Shown: positions 10,605 through 24,997, counted from the first letter of the stretch. The stretch is DNA of 64,000 bases from Hyaloperonospora brassicae (GCA_947650285.1 CANTFL010001432.1:82514-146513); one strand, 5' to 3'. A program made the numbers and translations. The notes: a model not told the origin generated them from the sequence alone.

Positions 10605-12397
10605 GTGGAGAAGCGCTACGGACGCGTGGGTCGTACAAGTGCAACAAGTTCGACGCCAGCACCAGCTTCAAGGTCATCGCTCGATGATATGTCGGCGATA
10701 CTCGCGTCGATTGAAGAAGAAGAAGAAGAAGAAGAATGCGCTCACGTCGTGTATTCAGTGGGGGATTTGCCGACGTCGTTCGAGTCGGCGATGGAATCCA
10801 GCGACGCAAGCAAGTGGATCGAAGCGTGCGACTCCGAGTTTGAGTCGCTTTGCAAGAACGAGACGTGGGAGCTCGTGCCATTGCCACATGGTCGCAAGGC
10901 CATCAGCAGCAAGTGGGTGTTCAAGGTAATGGAGACCGTCGAAGGCCTCATCGAGCGATACAAGGCGCGTCTCGTCGCAAAGGGTTTCCTGCAGAAGTAC
11001 GGAGTGAACTTCGAAGAGACGTTTGCGCCAGTGGCCAAGTTCACGTCGATCCGGATCATCTTGAGCATCGCGGCCCGGTACAAGCTTGTGCTGCACCAGA
11101 TGGATGTCAAGACGGCGTTCCTGAATGGTCTGCTCGAAGAATAGATCTACATGAAGCGACCTGAAGGATTTGTCGACCCCGAGAACCCCGACCTTGTGTG
11201 CAAGCTCAAGCGCGCGTTGTACGGTCTCAAGCAGTCGCCTTGCATGTGGAATCAGACCATCGACGAGTTTATGCGCAAGATCAGTTTCACCAAGTGCGAG
11301 ATGGATCACTGCGTGTACGTCAAGCGTGACGACAAGGTAATGATATTTGTGGTGCTAAACGTCGACGACCTCATCCTCGCGTGCAACGACATTGACCTGC
11401 TCGTAGCGACCAAGCGTGCGTTGAGTGAGCACTTTGAGATGTTCGACCTCGGTGAACTCAAGTACTGCCTCGGCATGGAAGTCGAGCGTGATGACAAGTC
11501 GGGCGACGTGTTGATGAAGCAAACCAAGCTCGTGCACTCGATCTGTACTAAATTCGGCATGCTAGACTGCAAGCCCGTGAAGACATCTCAAGACCCTGTA
11601 CTGAAGTTGTTAAGACCATGTGCGAAGGTGGTTGCATGCATGACGACACCATGAAGGGTGTACCATATCGCAGTGCGGTCGGTGCTGTGATGTACCTAAT
11701 GGTTGGCACTCGTCCAGATCTCGGCGCTGCCGTAGGCACACTGAGCCAGTTCGCCGCCGATCCGTGTCCGACGCATTGGAAAGCCCTCAAGCGCGTGCTC
11801 CGGTACCTGCAAGCGACTCCGACGCACGGCATTTATTTCTCCGGCTCCAGCGACGGTGAGTTGATCGGCTACTCGGACGCGTATTGGGCTGGCGACATTG
11901 AGACTCGACGCAGCACCAGCGGTTACGTGTTCGTGTTCAACGAAGGATGCATCAGCTGGCGCAGCAAGAAGCAGCGCACCGTGGCTCTCTCATCGACTGA
12001 AGCCGAGTACATGGCACTGTCCGAAGCAATTCAAGAAGCATTCTGGCTCAAGGCCTTCATGAGTGAACTCGGCGAAGAAGCGGGCGACGGTTCTTTGACG
12101 GTGTTTGAAGACAATCAAGGCGCGATCGCTTTGGCCAAGAATCCGGAGTTCCACAAGCGCACCAAGCACATCGACATCCGCTACCACTTTGTGCGCGAGA
12201 AGGTCAAGGACGGCCAAGTGGTGCTGGAGTACTGTCCAACGCAAGACATGCTCGCAGACATCATGACAAAGCCGATCGCCGCCACTCAGTTCGACGCGCT
12301 TCGCAATATTTTGGGCATTAAGGCACCACGGTCTGCCGAGGCGAGTGAGAGTGTTGTAAAAGGAACACCTCGGCATGAATTAGAAACGTACGACTAG
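10605..12397 (+). pseudogene. Copia-1 reverse transcriptase and RNase H, broken
   Basis: The RT fingers/palm are recognisable (WKIEACDSEFESLCKNETW-like start, [36 protein letters not shown]). A TAG at 11142-11144 splits the frame. The polymerase box reads NVDD instead of the usual YVDD. A frameshift near 11620 leads to RNase H (YSDAYWAGD, STEAEYMALSEA, FEDNQGAIALAKNPEFH). The frame runs about 45 bp into the 3' LTR before stopping. An acidic Glu run (from GAAGAA repeats) sits at 10713-10736 in the linker. Confidence 0.88.
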
Positions 12398-12608
12398 ACG
12401 ATTAGTAATGCGCGATGTGGCGATCACTAATGCGCGACTATACGATTAGTAATGCGCGATGTGGCGATTACTAATGCGCGATATAGCGATTAGAAACGTG
12501 TAGTCGAAGAATCCAGTAGGCTCAGAGTAGCAACAGACTTTGTAAACTAAGGACCTAAATATATTCACTTTGCATTTTGCATCCAATCACTCAAGCGCAA
12601 TTACAAAA
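12352..12608 (+). repeat. Copia-1 3' LTR
   Basis: It starts TGTTGT and ends ACAAAA (one base off the 5' LTR end). It is 22 bp shorter than the 5' LTR because it holds four rather than five units of the internal TAATGCGCGA minisatellite. Confidence 0.85.
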
Positions 12609-15600
12609 ATATTCAAGAAAGCAGATATAAGGTCAAGGTAGTCAACACATCGACATGTGATATATATATGTTTCTAATAGTGGCTTATCGCGTCGAAGTC
12701 TTTACGATATATGTACATTTTGGATTGTCAAACTAAATTGAAAGATCCAAAGCTTCTACCCCAGAACCCGTGCCTAATTTATTATCTGTTTTTTGACCGA
12801 AGATGATTGAAATTGACGGCTCGGACAAATATTATACGCGCCGCGTGCATAATTAGGGCTCGATCTGAGCTTCCATTGGTCCATCAACACATCGTGGCAT
12901 AATCCTGTACGCTGAACACACACGGTACCACGCTAATTGCTCTAATATAAGCCCATCAACATAAAAAAATATCCTATTGTTGATTATAATGGTATCTTAT
13001 TTCTAGGTCAATACTAACAGGTCCGTTTGGATCCGCACACGCTTCGTCGGAAGTCTTTGTGACAAAGCAGAACGATATTTACCTTCAGGGAGGCAATGTG
13101 TTAGTCAGGAAATATGTCGCCAAAAACATCGAAAAGAGGAAATGAATTATCTTAAAAGTCTGTTGTATTTAGAGAATTAGACCCCTAAATAATTGAGGTC
13201 AAAAGACTGGCTCATTTCAATATAAGAAACGCTGAACGCCAAACGGCTAATAAAGGTAAGGGTCTGCTACTATGAAGTATTGCACCGCGCTTAATGTATT
13301 GAAACACTGAGAAGAGTAAGCAAACGATTGTTAAATAAGGACAAGGGCGCGAATTTTAAACTTCGTTGCGAAGTAGCAACAGCGTATCAGATTCGTAAAA
13401 AAGTTGTGGGTAAAGCATTAATTGCAATGAGGACTAAAAACGACAAGCAAAAAGTAGCGAATCTCAATAGTAGCACACAGTTACTTTGTGTATCTGGCTC
13501 TTGTAAAAAGCAGATTTTATAGCCTAAAAGTGGCCATATATACGTAAATCACAACTCACTGCAAGGTGCTAATATAACGACTTGAACGCCGTCCATTTCC
13601 ATACAATTTCAGTCTTTATCTCGATAAGCGCGACAAGTCAAGGTAACGCCGATGTCGCCCATTGCTACATTTACAATTTTTCAGCAAATAAAAATCGAGT
13701 GGTAAAGCACTGTGCCCTAACTGATTATAAAAAGGGGTGGGTTCCTGGGGTAGTGGTTCAGTAGGCTAATGTTTAGGATGATGACTGCCGGTCCAATTCT
13801 TTCACTCTATAAAAAAATCCCTGAGGGTGACAATCGCAGAATGAATCTCACAGTGGCTGGGAAACCTGCCAATACCTCTCAAAAACCATATTGGAATATA
13901 CCGTACATATTGGGTCATTCACGTACCCGAATATACCTCACCAAACCAACCAAATGATATACAGTCAAATGGAAGTTCAACATGTATTGATATAACAAAT
14001 AATTTATTTTCATACTTGGCATTTAATGCCTCAGACGATACATGTCATGTTTTAACTGCTAGCATCGATATATTTAGGTTTCTACCACTAAGCATTCAAT
14101 GAACATCTGACAAAAGTCTTAGAACGATCACATATATGTCGATTTCGTTCATGTTTGTATCCCACATTTCGATTTCATTGTCAGTATTTCTTCTCGATAC
14201 TTTCGTCGGGTTGTAATACACACTTTGAACCCTAATGTAGCTACTTTGTCCAGCTACAGACAGCGCCGAAGAAACACCACTCAAAACGTTTAGTGGAATC
14301 AGACCTATATGCTTGCACAGCGGGCAGCATCAAAGAGAAGAATGTGACATTTAAATCCGACAACATGCTTATGCTGCATTGAGAAAGCGAGTATTAAAGA
14401 TATCGATATTCAATAATGTTAAATCTCGCAGAGGTCATAAGATGTTTGATGTATCGATAAAAGAATAAAAGAGGCGAATGTTTGATCGATTATATTAAAC
14501 CAATTAAATTGTATGTAAAGCATCGATAGCGTATGCTTATATCTTGACCGTTTATACTATCTGCTTAAATATAAAATAAACCAGATCTGCGTCCATGTCT
14601 CAGGGATACCTAAAGAACCTATATTTGGATCGAAGAAGCATATTTGATGTAGTGGTGTTCAAAATTTTACTACGCGATCCCGGCACACAGAAGACGGACT
14701 ATATGAGAGAATACTCCCTCTACGTGTAAAGATCAACATCGCCTTGTGTGTTCGTCTTTACGGCGGGATGCCATCTTGTCACAGAGCTGGAATCATTCTA
14801 AACAGTAAGATTGTTCTGGACCGGATTTGCGGTTGATTGACCGGAGACCTTAACAAATCGCGTCGCAAATGTTCATGGTACCTTGATATCGATTTATCTT
14901 ATCAAATATAGACCTTCATGTCCTATTTTCTTGTCGTGGTACTTGAGTCACTTGTCTGGTGACCACTGGAGGACATTAAAGCCGTAGATCGATCGTGGTA
15001 CTAAATCATTGTGGGTTTATATCGCCCAATGACAGTTTGTAAGTTGTCCTGAGTATTTTTGACGCTCCTGGACTATTAAGACACATTCAAATTTTGGGGG
15101 TGCTATTGAGCCCTTTTTTAAATTAAAGAAACCGTAAAATGCTGACCAAATGGTCACCTATCTAGAATTCGGTTGATTTAGTAAAATACTGATAGTCTTG
15201 AGCCAAAGTGGTATCCTTTTGTATCTTGTAAAATTAAATAAAATGACGTTTGGCCCAATATGTAACTTCATTGGTGATGTCTACCTAATGAACACAGTTT
15301 AGAACAGCGATCATCGTACCTAAATATATTAAATATTTGCCACGTGTCTCCGTGCCGTCCTCATTTTTATTTGCATGGTATAGCTTACATCTAAATAAGT
15401 CTATCTTGGTCAAATTTTTATAACTGAGATCGCGATCAGCTAGGTTGCAGTCTGGATTGTACTCTTTCGGGTTGATATCACGATTTTGACTTTGCAACAG
15501 AACTTTCGGTCGACAATGGACCTCGATCAAGATATATATCAATTATAAATTAGATCGTGGTCGAATTTGACTCATCTCTCGATTATATATTTTGGTTTGA

Positions 15601-16525
15601 GATCGGCGATAGCGATATTTGGGTCAAAGTAACTGTTATCTGCACCTGTTTAAATGTGATTACAATTACAAACTTGTCGCGTCCAAGTTTAGGCAAATAA
15701 TGCTAAATTAACATTCTCTCAGTATCGCTTGTTAAATTTCTCTACATATTCTGGTATTCCTCACACCACTATATCGTTATCATCGACCTTAATAGTTTCA
15801 ATAAAATTGAGCGATATTTCAGTTTCGATTATACTCATATGAGACCACGATGTTATATCGGACGGCTTATTAAAATTAGCCTATGATGATGTGGGCCGCG
15901 CTCAAGTGGGCGGTCTTCCAATGCATACGTTTTATTTGCCTACAAGAAGTTAAGGTAGGCATAATACAACTATAAGGCGCCAACTAGACCTACCCGTAAA
16001 GAAATACCCGATCTAAACTCCGTCTCTGCAGACTTCTTTATGCCAACAGACATGTTAAGGGGACTTATACAAAGTCCAGATTCATATCTTACAATTTTAA
16101 GACCAGATCTGTAACATATTGCTAGAAACGATTTTCTTAGCGTATTATAAACATTTTAATTATTTTTATGTAGGTGAATGGATTGAATGACGTTTGGACA
16201 ATTATTGATCGGCGTTCAACAAATTTGTTTGTTGTTAGTTATATAAATCAGTATGTCACAATGATATATATTCCAATACAACCTTCGGACGGACACATAG
16301 TAAAGCGATTATATTTTTGTAATGTAAGAATATGTTACTATTGTAAATGATAAAGCCAGTATATAGGTTTCAAAACGATCGGTATATTGTCAAACCATTA
16401 GATTACAGTGACCATGTCAGATATACAACTTCCATTGTTGGCCGCGTGTCATCTTACTTACGTAGATCATATACTTTATTGATAAATGTTGCACTACAAA
16501 TTATATGGTTTATGTTGCAAAAATG
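12609..16525. other. AT-rich desert, part 1
   Basis: No open frame above about 85 codons and none resembling a known family. Around 13740-13805 a weak tRNA-like pair of internal promoter boxes (GTAGTGGTTCAGTAGG, then GGTCCAATTC about 40 bp on) hints at a SINE. I see nothing else. Confidence 0.5.
13740..13805 (+). repeat. Possible tRNA-derived SINE head
   Basis: The box A-like GGTAGTGGTTCAGTAGG is followed at SINE/tRNA spacing by the box B-like GGTCCAATTC. There is no foldable complete tRNA and no second copy was aligned, so this is tentative. Confidence 0.25.
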
Positions 16526-16649
16526 TAAATTCAAGAATATATCTACAGCCAGCTATTAGATTTATTTACGGAAATCAATGATTAAGCAAGCAATCATTGA
16601 TTTCCGTGGATAAATCTAATAGCTGGCTGTAGATATATTCCTGAATTTA
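16526..16649. repeat. Long near-perfect hairpin (58-bp arms, 8-base loop)
   Basis: 16526-16583 and 16592-16649 are reverse complements with only a few mismatches (e.g. TTATTTACGGAAATC against GATTTCCGTGGATAAA). They are separated by the loop AAGCAAGC. It could be a MITE/foldback remnant or the fused ends of a TIR transposon. It encodes nothing. Confidence 0.85.
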
Positions 16650-19600
16650 ACAGTACAATCAGCACGTGCTAGTAAGATAACCACAGGGAATATTCATTCA
16701 TTTATTTATGCCACGTTGGCGTTGTGAGACAACAGCAAATAATATGCGCAGTTTACCTTATAGACTGATGTAAAAGTATGCGAATATATTGTTCGAGAAT
16801 TACTGATCAAATTTTGTGATACTTTTGTCAAAAGTGGATCTGTAGCTTGGTTAATTTATTACGCCTATTTAATCAAGTCTCGAAGGCATAAAAGTCACGC
16901 CAGGATTAAAAAGCGTATAAGATCGGTATTCCCAAAAACAATTATGGTTGATAGACACGTATAGAATCAAACTTGTTGATTTAGGATTCTGGAGTGTAAA
17001 CAACGACATGCCTGCATTCGTGTATAATCGTATATCAAAGACGGTTCATAATCTAGTTTACAAATCTTATTGAACTTTGCAGGTCTTACCCAACATGGTA
17101 CTTTATTCTCGTTTTATACATTGTAATATGAACTAAGTATAGCAAGCTACGCGTCAGCGATTCTTTTAGAACAATCAACCATTATAATGTTAATCGCTAG
17201 TACTCGCGATACAAGACATGGATAGACATTTCATGGCACAAATTAGATTACCTTCGACCGTGTTATAGAGTCAGATACTCACAGCATACTTCAGACGGTG
17301 CGATGAGCGCCATTTATACTTATCACGTCAGCTGCATCAATTACAGAGGTACTCTTGTGAATGACAACAAGGCCTTATGATGAACATATATGGTAAAGAC
17401 TTCATGGGTCTATTTAATTAGTGTTTGTTACTCTTGTTGTTTACATAGCACTTGTCACTAACAAAAGCCTTTGAAAATTTATAACCTCCGGAAGAATGGC
17501 AAAAATATTTGTATATTTTTAAACTATTTCTTCGTATAACTTAATGGCGGCTAATAAGATCATAGTTTTACTAAGCTCTCGCGCTGGTCCTATTACAGCT
17601 AATTATCTACTTAAAATAGTTTTGATAACTAGTACGATAACTAAACAAGGTTGCTGTCATCGACATAACCTGATGAAGTGAACCCGTTCAATTTGTGTAT
17701 CACGACACTTGCGCAAAACATATTTACGTACAAAATGTATTACACAACGTTTTAAATTGGCTACCGTAAGCGTATCAGGCCGTCTTCTATAGAGTCATAA
17801 CCAAACGAGATGATGGATACACACCTCGAGCCAGCATCAATCACCATATCTTCACTTCACGTATCATAATTAGAGCTTGAGATTTTGTAGAATTATCGCG
17901 ATGAAAAACTAGCTGGCAATGTAGCCGTGATCCTTTGATGTTATTGGGGACATAAAAGCTATATTAGAAGATTTAATAGCGTAAGTATACTTATACTCGC
18001 AATATTGGAAAAATGTTAAGCTTTGGCCTACCGAAAGTTCACCATCGCAGCCTATACAGCTTTCTCTAGACTGACGTCAGTCAAATTCGACCGGCCTAGT
18101 CGTCGGTTTTTATTGTTTTTGATAAATAGCTATGTGTTAATCGTTCAGGTTTCAAAATTACAGAGAGCATAGTTGTCTGCTGTTCCGCATTCGATTAAAA
18201 CCTACTTTGATGATGTCCACCAAGACGACCTAGTTTTTTACTATAATATACTTTTATATAAAGAAATTTACTCGCGATTTTAGGCAAAGTTGTAGACCCC
18301 CCTGCGTTCAGATAGATAATCAGGTGATGCATGATGACTTGTTTTATTATTCTATATTTAGCTGACAGCTAGTGCACCATGTATGCCCTCATGAAATGCG
18401 CTTTGATGAATAAACATGCTTATTTATCCCATTCATGATGGCAGCTAATACATTACCACAAATGATATCAGAAAATAAAGAAGAGATAGATATCTTTACA
18501 TACGACTTTGTCAATCAAGATTTTGTTCTATATAATGGCAATAGCATAAAAGGTGGAGTTTTTACCGAAGAAGAAAGCTGCGCAATAATAGGAATGTCAA
18601 GTGGTCACTGAAAAGATAATAGGCTAGAAACCGTGTATACTTATACTAAACGCGCGTGAAGTTTTCTGTTTGCGTATTCATCACAAGATTAATGGGTAAG
18701 TGGAACTGAGAGACAAATATAAATAAATACTTTTTAACCTTTATATTTTATCGACCCATAGCGTACTGTTTATGTAAAAACTAGAATCAGATGGGACGAA
18801 CAAAGGAAGAAGTCAATGTTGCCCATAACCATCAAATCGTTTTCGTTGTTGATATGCAAAGTTATAAGATCTCGCTCAATCGAACATTGGATGCACCAAC
18901 ACATCCTAGTTTCTACTACGCTTGAGCGTTTGTGCTGTGTTCACGTACCCTTTTCATAAATTATAGCAGACTAAACGGTTGTGTAACCTCTACCACATCA
19001 TTTAATTGCTGATAGAATCAAAATATTAAAACAATGCTTGCTCACAACTACATAGTAAAACCCAAGACAAGCTGGCAGTTCTACATCATAGAATTTTTTC
19101 AGTCGCTCGTTCCGTAGAGATAATTATTTTAAATAGCACCTTTGCCATTTAAAATAATGATCTCGAACTGATTTTAATGGAGCGGAATACGATTTCTTGT
19201 GCTATTCTGATAGCAAAGAATTTTTGCTATTGTTAGAGGTCCTCGCGTAACTCTTCCATTACTGTGCTGGAGTAGTTAAGGTCATCATGCAGGTTAGCAG
19301 ATTTTGTCTGGCCTTATTGAACGGTTCACCACTAATATCGCAGGTGAGGTTGCGTGGTGACCGGAATTATCTTTGTGATGAGCATTTTACTGAAGTATCC
19401 AATAACATAAGTCAGGGGGTTCATTCATTGATCATTCTATCCAAAATTGTCAAATAATATCGTAGATTTGAATTCAAATATTTAACGATAAGTCGCATTC
19501 GGTTAAATTTCATTAAATTGTATGAAGAAAATTACATTATCGAAAAACAGGTCTTCTTAGTGATATAAAATATGTAGCAAAATATATAAACGCATCTATC

Positions 19601-21730
19601 AAAAACGTGGATTCACCACCAGGTAAATTGATAATATAATATTTGTTATTCGTTAAAGGAGAATTTGATTTCACAACATAAAAAGAGACATATACGAAAC
19701 AAAGCAAGAGGGATCTGCATCTGCGTGTAGCCAATTTACGTTTGTGTGTGCGGATAGCCATCAATGTACAAAAAAGTGCAAAGCGCAAACACCTGATGGG
19801 TATAAGGTTGCTTTCAATGTATATATCTTATACTTCAGATGCGCTTCAAGCCCATTACGTAATCTAAATATGTCATTAAATGCGATTGACACTCATTTTA
19901 ATAAAAAGAAATAGACATAAGACTTCATTTGATACGCAAGTCGTTATTATTGTCCAGTTTTAGCGAACGACAATGTATAATACTAACCGGTGGATTTATT
20001 GGCACGCACACAATATAGCATTATTGTGTTCTCCACAACTTATATATACAAGAACTATCAATACTAAGTTCCTGACATCGCAAATGATAACAACATGAAT
20101 CGACACCAATTTCATAGTCAAAAAATGGCTGATCCAGTCATAGCTACGCATTTTAAGTCCCTTGATCGTTTGCAAAGTGGTTTACCATCGCTGTATTTTG
20201 TCTCGCTGACCATCACGACTGTAAATTCTTCTTTGTAAATCGACAAGACTTTTAATGCTTCAGCCAGAGCATATTCAATACTGGCAACGAGAAATTTTTT
20301 GAATTATTGTACATGTAGTTATCGACACGTATGCAGACAAAAACTACGAAGTCATATTTTCATTGCTAATATGATGATTTTTAAATAAACACTATTTTCT
20401 CGGATGATGCATAATTATATATCTCTGTAGCGATTAAAGCGATAGTTTTAGCTGCGCTTGCAGCATACAAAAAGACGTCTGTAATTGTTTCGAAAATCGG
20501 CCCGTTGTTGGATGCACATAATTGTTAATTCGAGTTCTGTGCACTTTAATCAGATAATCCATAAAGACATATTACTTTTGCGGTTGATTAAACTAGATAA
20601 TGTAGATCGTGCATTTAAGGCTCTATTAATTGACTAATATATAAGGTCGATCGATACACTACACTAATTAACGTAATATTCAAATCTGGAGCTCTTAATG
20701 TTAATTAGTGAGGGCGCGGCCCTGAATGTGATAGCTATATTGTTCATTGAGATATGTATAAAGACTTTATATGTTGAAGACCTCAAAATTGACCAAAAAT
20801 GGGGTTCGGATTAGTCGGTTGGTGAGGGGCATTCCACGCTGTTATGTGCGAATTTAAGTTTGTCGTGATCAAGTTATTTGCGACTTATATTGAATAGGTT
20901 GAAGCAAAATTAATACGACAGACGTCTTACAAGCACTAATAAATCAAAATTTGGACAACTTGATAGATGGGGAAAAGGACAGGTAACACCGCTGGCTGAT
21001 TGAGATCGGCTTCTGAGAGCCAATGATTTCAAATTGCGGGAACTATTTAATGCCACTTTCTTGTAATTAGGCAATACTGACGAAAAACCGTTTTCATTGT
21101 ATATAAAAATCTTGACAACTTATTAAGTAATACTCAGCAAGCCTGTCAGACCGTTTCAATACATCAATATCGATAATTTAAAGTGAAAAATATAAACGAA
21201 ATGCTCTTTCGCATAACTCATGATTGTTGGTCAGTAATACGAATAATGGCCATTAACGAAGCGAAATATAATTACAAAGGCGTTCACAAGATAGTCCAGA
21301 TTCAATATGTCGTCTGATGCGTGAAACTATAAAGCGCACCTATACATATATCATTTCTAAAATTATGGCCTATATTATGAAAAAACTCTCTTGATCACAT
21401 CAGCGTAAAAACGGGTTCTGCCGATTAATATACCGTAAAATATTCCCCTATAATACCCCAATTTTTAAGAAGGGTATTGTATTATGCAGAGTACACGATA
21501 AAATCACATGTTTCGAATAAAACTATTTTTATTTGGATAATAAACGACGTCAGTGGTGGAGTAATGTAGCAGGCTGTCAGTTACACAAATAGCCCGGGTT
21601 CAAAACCAGCAGCAATCACACAGATAGGACCCCCATAAGATGGATCTAAAATAGCCACGTAAGTCGTTATATTTCAGATTTATTGCAATGCACAGAAAAA
21701 AAGAGCTGCAAACAAAAAAATGAAAAAACC
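16650..21730. other. AT-rich desert, part 2
   Basis: No protein-like frame recognised. A tRNA-like box pair (GTGGAGTAATGTAGCAGG ... GGGTTCAAAACC) at 21563-21617 may be a SINE remnant just upstream of the pogo pseudogene. Nothing else supported. Confidence 0.5.
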
Positions 21731-23014
21731 TCACTCAACGACTAGATTGTCAAACTCATCTGCAATATTAGCGCCATCTGCATCATCAGGGGATTCTTCG
21801 CCAGCACTCACCCATTTACTCAGAAAGAGTCCACCGTACACGTCGTTTTTGGCAATGTGCCAGTCGCGGTAGTCTACAGCGAATCCAGATGCGGCAATTA
21901 AACTGCGGGCAACATCGTTGAGGACAGCTTTCCATGAATTGCTGACCCACGCCACCACCTCCTCCACGCTCGGTGGCCGCGGATTTCCGTTCTTGGTGTA
22001 CTGCACCCGATTAGGTCTCTTTCAGTCGTCAATCACGCTCAATAGACAATTTTTAAACAACTTGAATGTTCCGATGTCCCCTGCCCGCACGTACGGCGTT
22101 AGACCACCAGGAATAACTATCATATCGATCTTCTTGCTGATGCACTTAGCCTTGACGTCCTTCGCTGTATACGCTCGCATCGAGTCCCACACGATCCCTT
22201 TGCCGTCGCAGAAGTTCAGAAGTGCTGGAAACATTAATTCGATCCACTTAATAAAAGGCCCACTGTTCATCCAGGGACGCTCTTGATACGCAACGTAAAC
22301 CGCGCCGCTCTTCTGGATCATTTTTTTGCGCCATTTCAGATCAAAAGAGGTGGCAGCTTTGTCCCCTTGGCTGTGACGGTAACCGCAACAGTGATCCGCA
22401 TCAAAGCACCCCTGTCGACCGCAAAACGACATGACGTGCGCCGGTTGAGTCCACAGTGTCGCGCCGCGGGTCTTCAAAAAATACTGCCGTCTCATCCATC
22501 AGGAGCGTGCCGCTGGGGTTGAGCTTGCTCTTCTTTGATGAGAAGTACTTATGAAAACGCACGGCACGCTCAGTGAGCTCGTCTTTACTTAATACGGTCA
22601 GGTTGGTCGTCCGTCGGAGAGAGAGGCCATTGCGAGCCACTTGTCCGATGTGCAGAAGTCATCGTCGTCCAGCTCGTCATTAGCGAGCTCGCGTGCGGAT
22701 ACATAAAACCACTGATGCGACGCGTTTTCCTTCTTCGATTTCAGGAAAACGATCTGATCGAACAGGACCTCCTCTACCTCTCCAAGCCGTGGGTGTCTAC
22801 CGCCACTTATCACACGCAGCTGCAGCGCCGGGGAGTTCGTGATGGCTTCGCGGTGTTTTTACCAGGAGCGAATCTGGGCCCCTGACACTTGCCACCCTCT
22901 CTCCGCTCGAAAGTGCTTTAATGGTATCATAGTAAATCCACCACCAGGACCTTCGATCCACTCGATCACTTCCCGCTTCTTGAGGGTGGTCTTAAAAACG
23001 CGCATGGGTGCCAT
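21731..23014 (-). pseudogene. pogo/Tigger-like DDE transposase pseudogene
   Basis: Pogo-type transposases (Tc1/mariner superfamily) cut and paste DNA at TA sites. Reading from an ATG at 23014, an N-terminal helix-turn-helix part is seen (KREVIEWIEGPGGGF). The frame is soon broken by a TAA after SGAQIRSW. The second DNA-binding part (WFYVSARELANDE, WLAMASRNGLSLRRTTN across a frameshift) is followed by the catalytic core. That core has LLMDETAVFF (first Asp), VWDSMRAYTA (second Asp) and the family signature IPGGLTPYVRAGDIGTFK. The C-terminal Asp/Glu-rich tail ends at 21731. At least one nonsense codon and two frameshifts make it inactive. Terminal inverted repeats were not located. Confidence 0.82.
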
Positions 23015-23449
23015 GGTGTGCACTCGATGATGAAGGTCTATATTGCGAAGAGAGCTTTATATCTAGTAGATAAACGTATGAAGGGATAACGGGCTTTTCT
23101 AAATATTCGCTACCAACGATTAGTCTAAGGCAATAATTGAATAAAATTGGAATTTTATTATAACAATTTATGGTTTACTAATGGCCACGGTATAATACTG
23201 TTTGTTTATTTTACAATATGGATAGGGTATTAAATTCGGACAGGGTATATTATACGGCAGAACCAGTTAGATTGTATACCAGTCTCAGAACCTTATGAAC
23301 AATGCACAAAAATATTAGTGTACCCTCACATAACTGTTCTAACCTTTATTAGGGTCCCAACGTGTAAATATGAGAAAAATAGCTATTCTGTATATATCTT
23401 AATGGTACTCGTTTTTTTCTGCCATCCGTTTCCATGCACGTCTGAATAA
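23015..23449. other. AT-rich, nothing recognised
   Basis: Flank between the pogo pseudogene and the inverted-repeat arm. It should hold one terminal repeat of the pogo element, which I could not identify. Confidence 0.4.
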
Positions 23450-23981
23450 TTTGCAATGTAAATAGAAGGCCGATCAAAGGCTTTATTTATATGGAAAATA
23501 TGATAGTATCAACGATACAGTACTGATGAAAAAAATCATTCCATCCTGCATCGGTAGTCTCGATCACTCCAAAAAAATATACCACAACCGGCTGCGAACC
23601 GGGGGAGATCTATGAGGCATAGAGATACATACCGTTATTTTACCAATCACCGTCGAAGGCACAGAGGAAATCCAATCTAGACGATACTGAGTGTTTTGCG
23701 GTCTCAACGCATGCGAACTAAATTTAGTTAGTTGGAATCGATATGCAGATACGAGTGGTGGTATGAATCAACGAGACTACGATCAATGGTCGTAACACAT
23801 ACGTGATGTAACTACGTACTTAGTGCAAAAACGTGTTTGGGTCGTCCATTGATGGAGCCATATCGTGGGTACAGAGCAATAATCACGCGAATGTAGCAAT
23901 TTGACCTATGATATCGTACCATACTCCCAGTAGAAGACAAACAAGTAGAATCACAGGTGGAAATTGACATAGGTGATAAGA
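23450..23981 (+). repeat. Left arm of a ~0.5-kb inverted repeat
   Basis: From about 23490 to 23979 this is almost identical to the reverse complement of 25000-25490; I noticed one mismatch in the last 100 bp (AACAAG/AATAAG). Weaker similarity runs outwards to about 23450. It contains, on the minus strand, the box B-like GGTTCGCAGCC. No coding frame. Confidence 0.9.
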
Positions 23982-24997
23982 AATGAGCATCAAATGATGC
24001 CTTGGAAGGTAGTGATGTTGTGATCAGATGTCGTGTCATTAAATGTTGTGCAGAGTTGTTTTGCGCTCGAAGATCTGCTACAACTTATAACAATGTGCCA
24101 GATAATTATTTGGAAATACTTGTGCTCCGTTAGCGCTCTGACGATGAGTCGATGTGATACTTATATAACATTATTTAAATGGGTAAGTTCTCCTGGAGCT
24201 GTAATTTAAGGGCTGATCGATTATTGCAAAGTTTGATCGTTGACAAAAATTATTTATTTGATTCGCCTAAATTAGCTAGTCACTTTTAATTTTAGATCTC
24301 CTAATCGATTTGGTAGCCACTTGTTCCGAGTATAAAAAAATTGATACCAACAAATTATGTATTCGATCGTAGACTTAACAAAAACAATATTGAATCAAGA
24401 ATATTAGCTCCTACGATCTGGGATATCTAGTCGACTTACTCGTATATTACTATTAACTAGCTTAATTTGAGTATTGACCTGCTAGTATACAATCGTAACA
24501 AAGAAGAATTATGAGAGAATATACTTTTGACGAAAGTGTAAGAAGATCATTGTCGTCGGTAGGACATTAATTACGCATAGAAGAAAAGTACAATGTGCAA
24601 ATTAAGTAACATCGATACTACGTACTAAATAACCAACTTATTAATATGCATGTTCTGCTGCCTAAACTAACATGTACATGATCTTACAAGTTTGTTGACG
24701 TCTGCAGTCCAGACACTGTAAAATCATTTATAATTTCAATAATTTTAGTTATACCAATGCGTCAGTATTTATTTTTCTGTGAACAAGCCTACACACTGTA
24801 TTCACAAACAAAGATTGACCTTGTATACAGATAGCGTCGTTCATGTAGCTAAATTAAACACATCGTAAATATTGCATAAGAATCATACGAACGAACAAAT
24901 ACAATCCAAAATAAAACCCTTTTTTAGTCTTTGAACAATATAATTTTACGAAGAGTCTGCAAGTTTGCCTAAGTTCAAGCATCTTTCTTCTTTCACC

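Larger units (their letters stand above)
7867..12608 (+). mobile_element. Decayed full-length Ty1/Copia retrotransposon (Copia-1)
   Basis: The element is 4,742 bp with LTRs of 279 and 257 bp, a primer-binding site, gag with a zinc knuckle, protease, integrase, reverse transcriptase and RNase H in Copia order. The flanking pentamers ATATA (7862-7866) and ATATT (12609-12613) match at four of five positions, a probable decayed target duplication. Internal frames are broken by several stops and frameshifts, so it is non-autonomous. It lies in the spacer between the duplication arms. Confidence 0.9.

Noticed and set aside
21563..21617. tRNA-like sequence with GGGTTCAAAACC
   Set aside because: No complete cloverleaf could be folded; at most a SINE remnant, too weak to list as a tRNA.
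23812..24039. 75-codon minus-strand frame in the inverted repeat arm
   Set aside because: Not maintained as a full frame in the partner arm because it runs out of the repeat; no protein resemblance.
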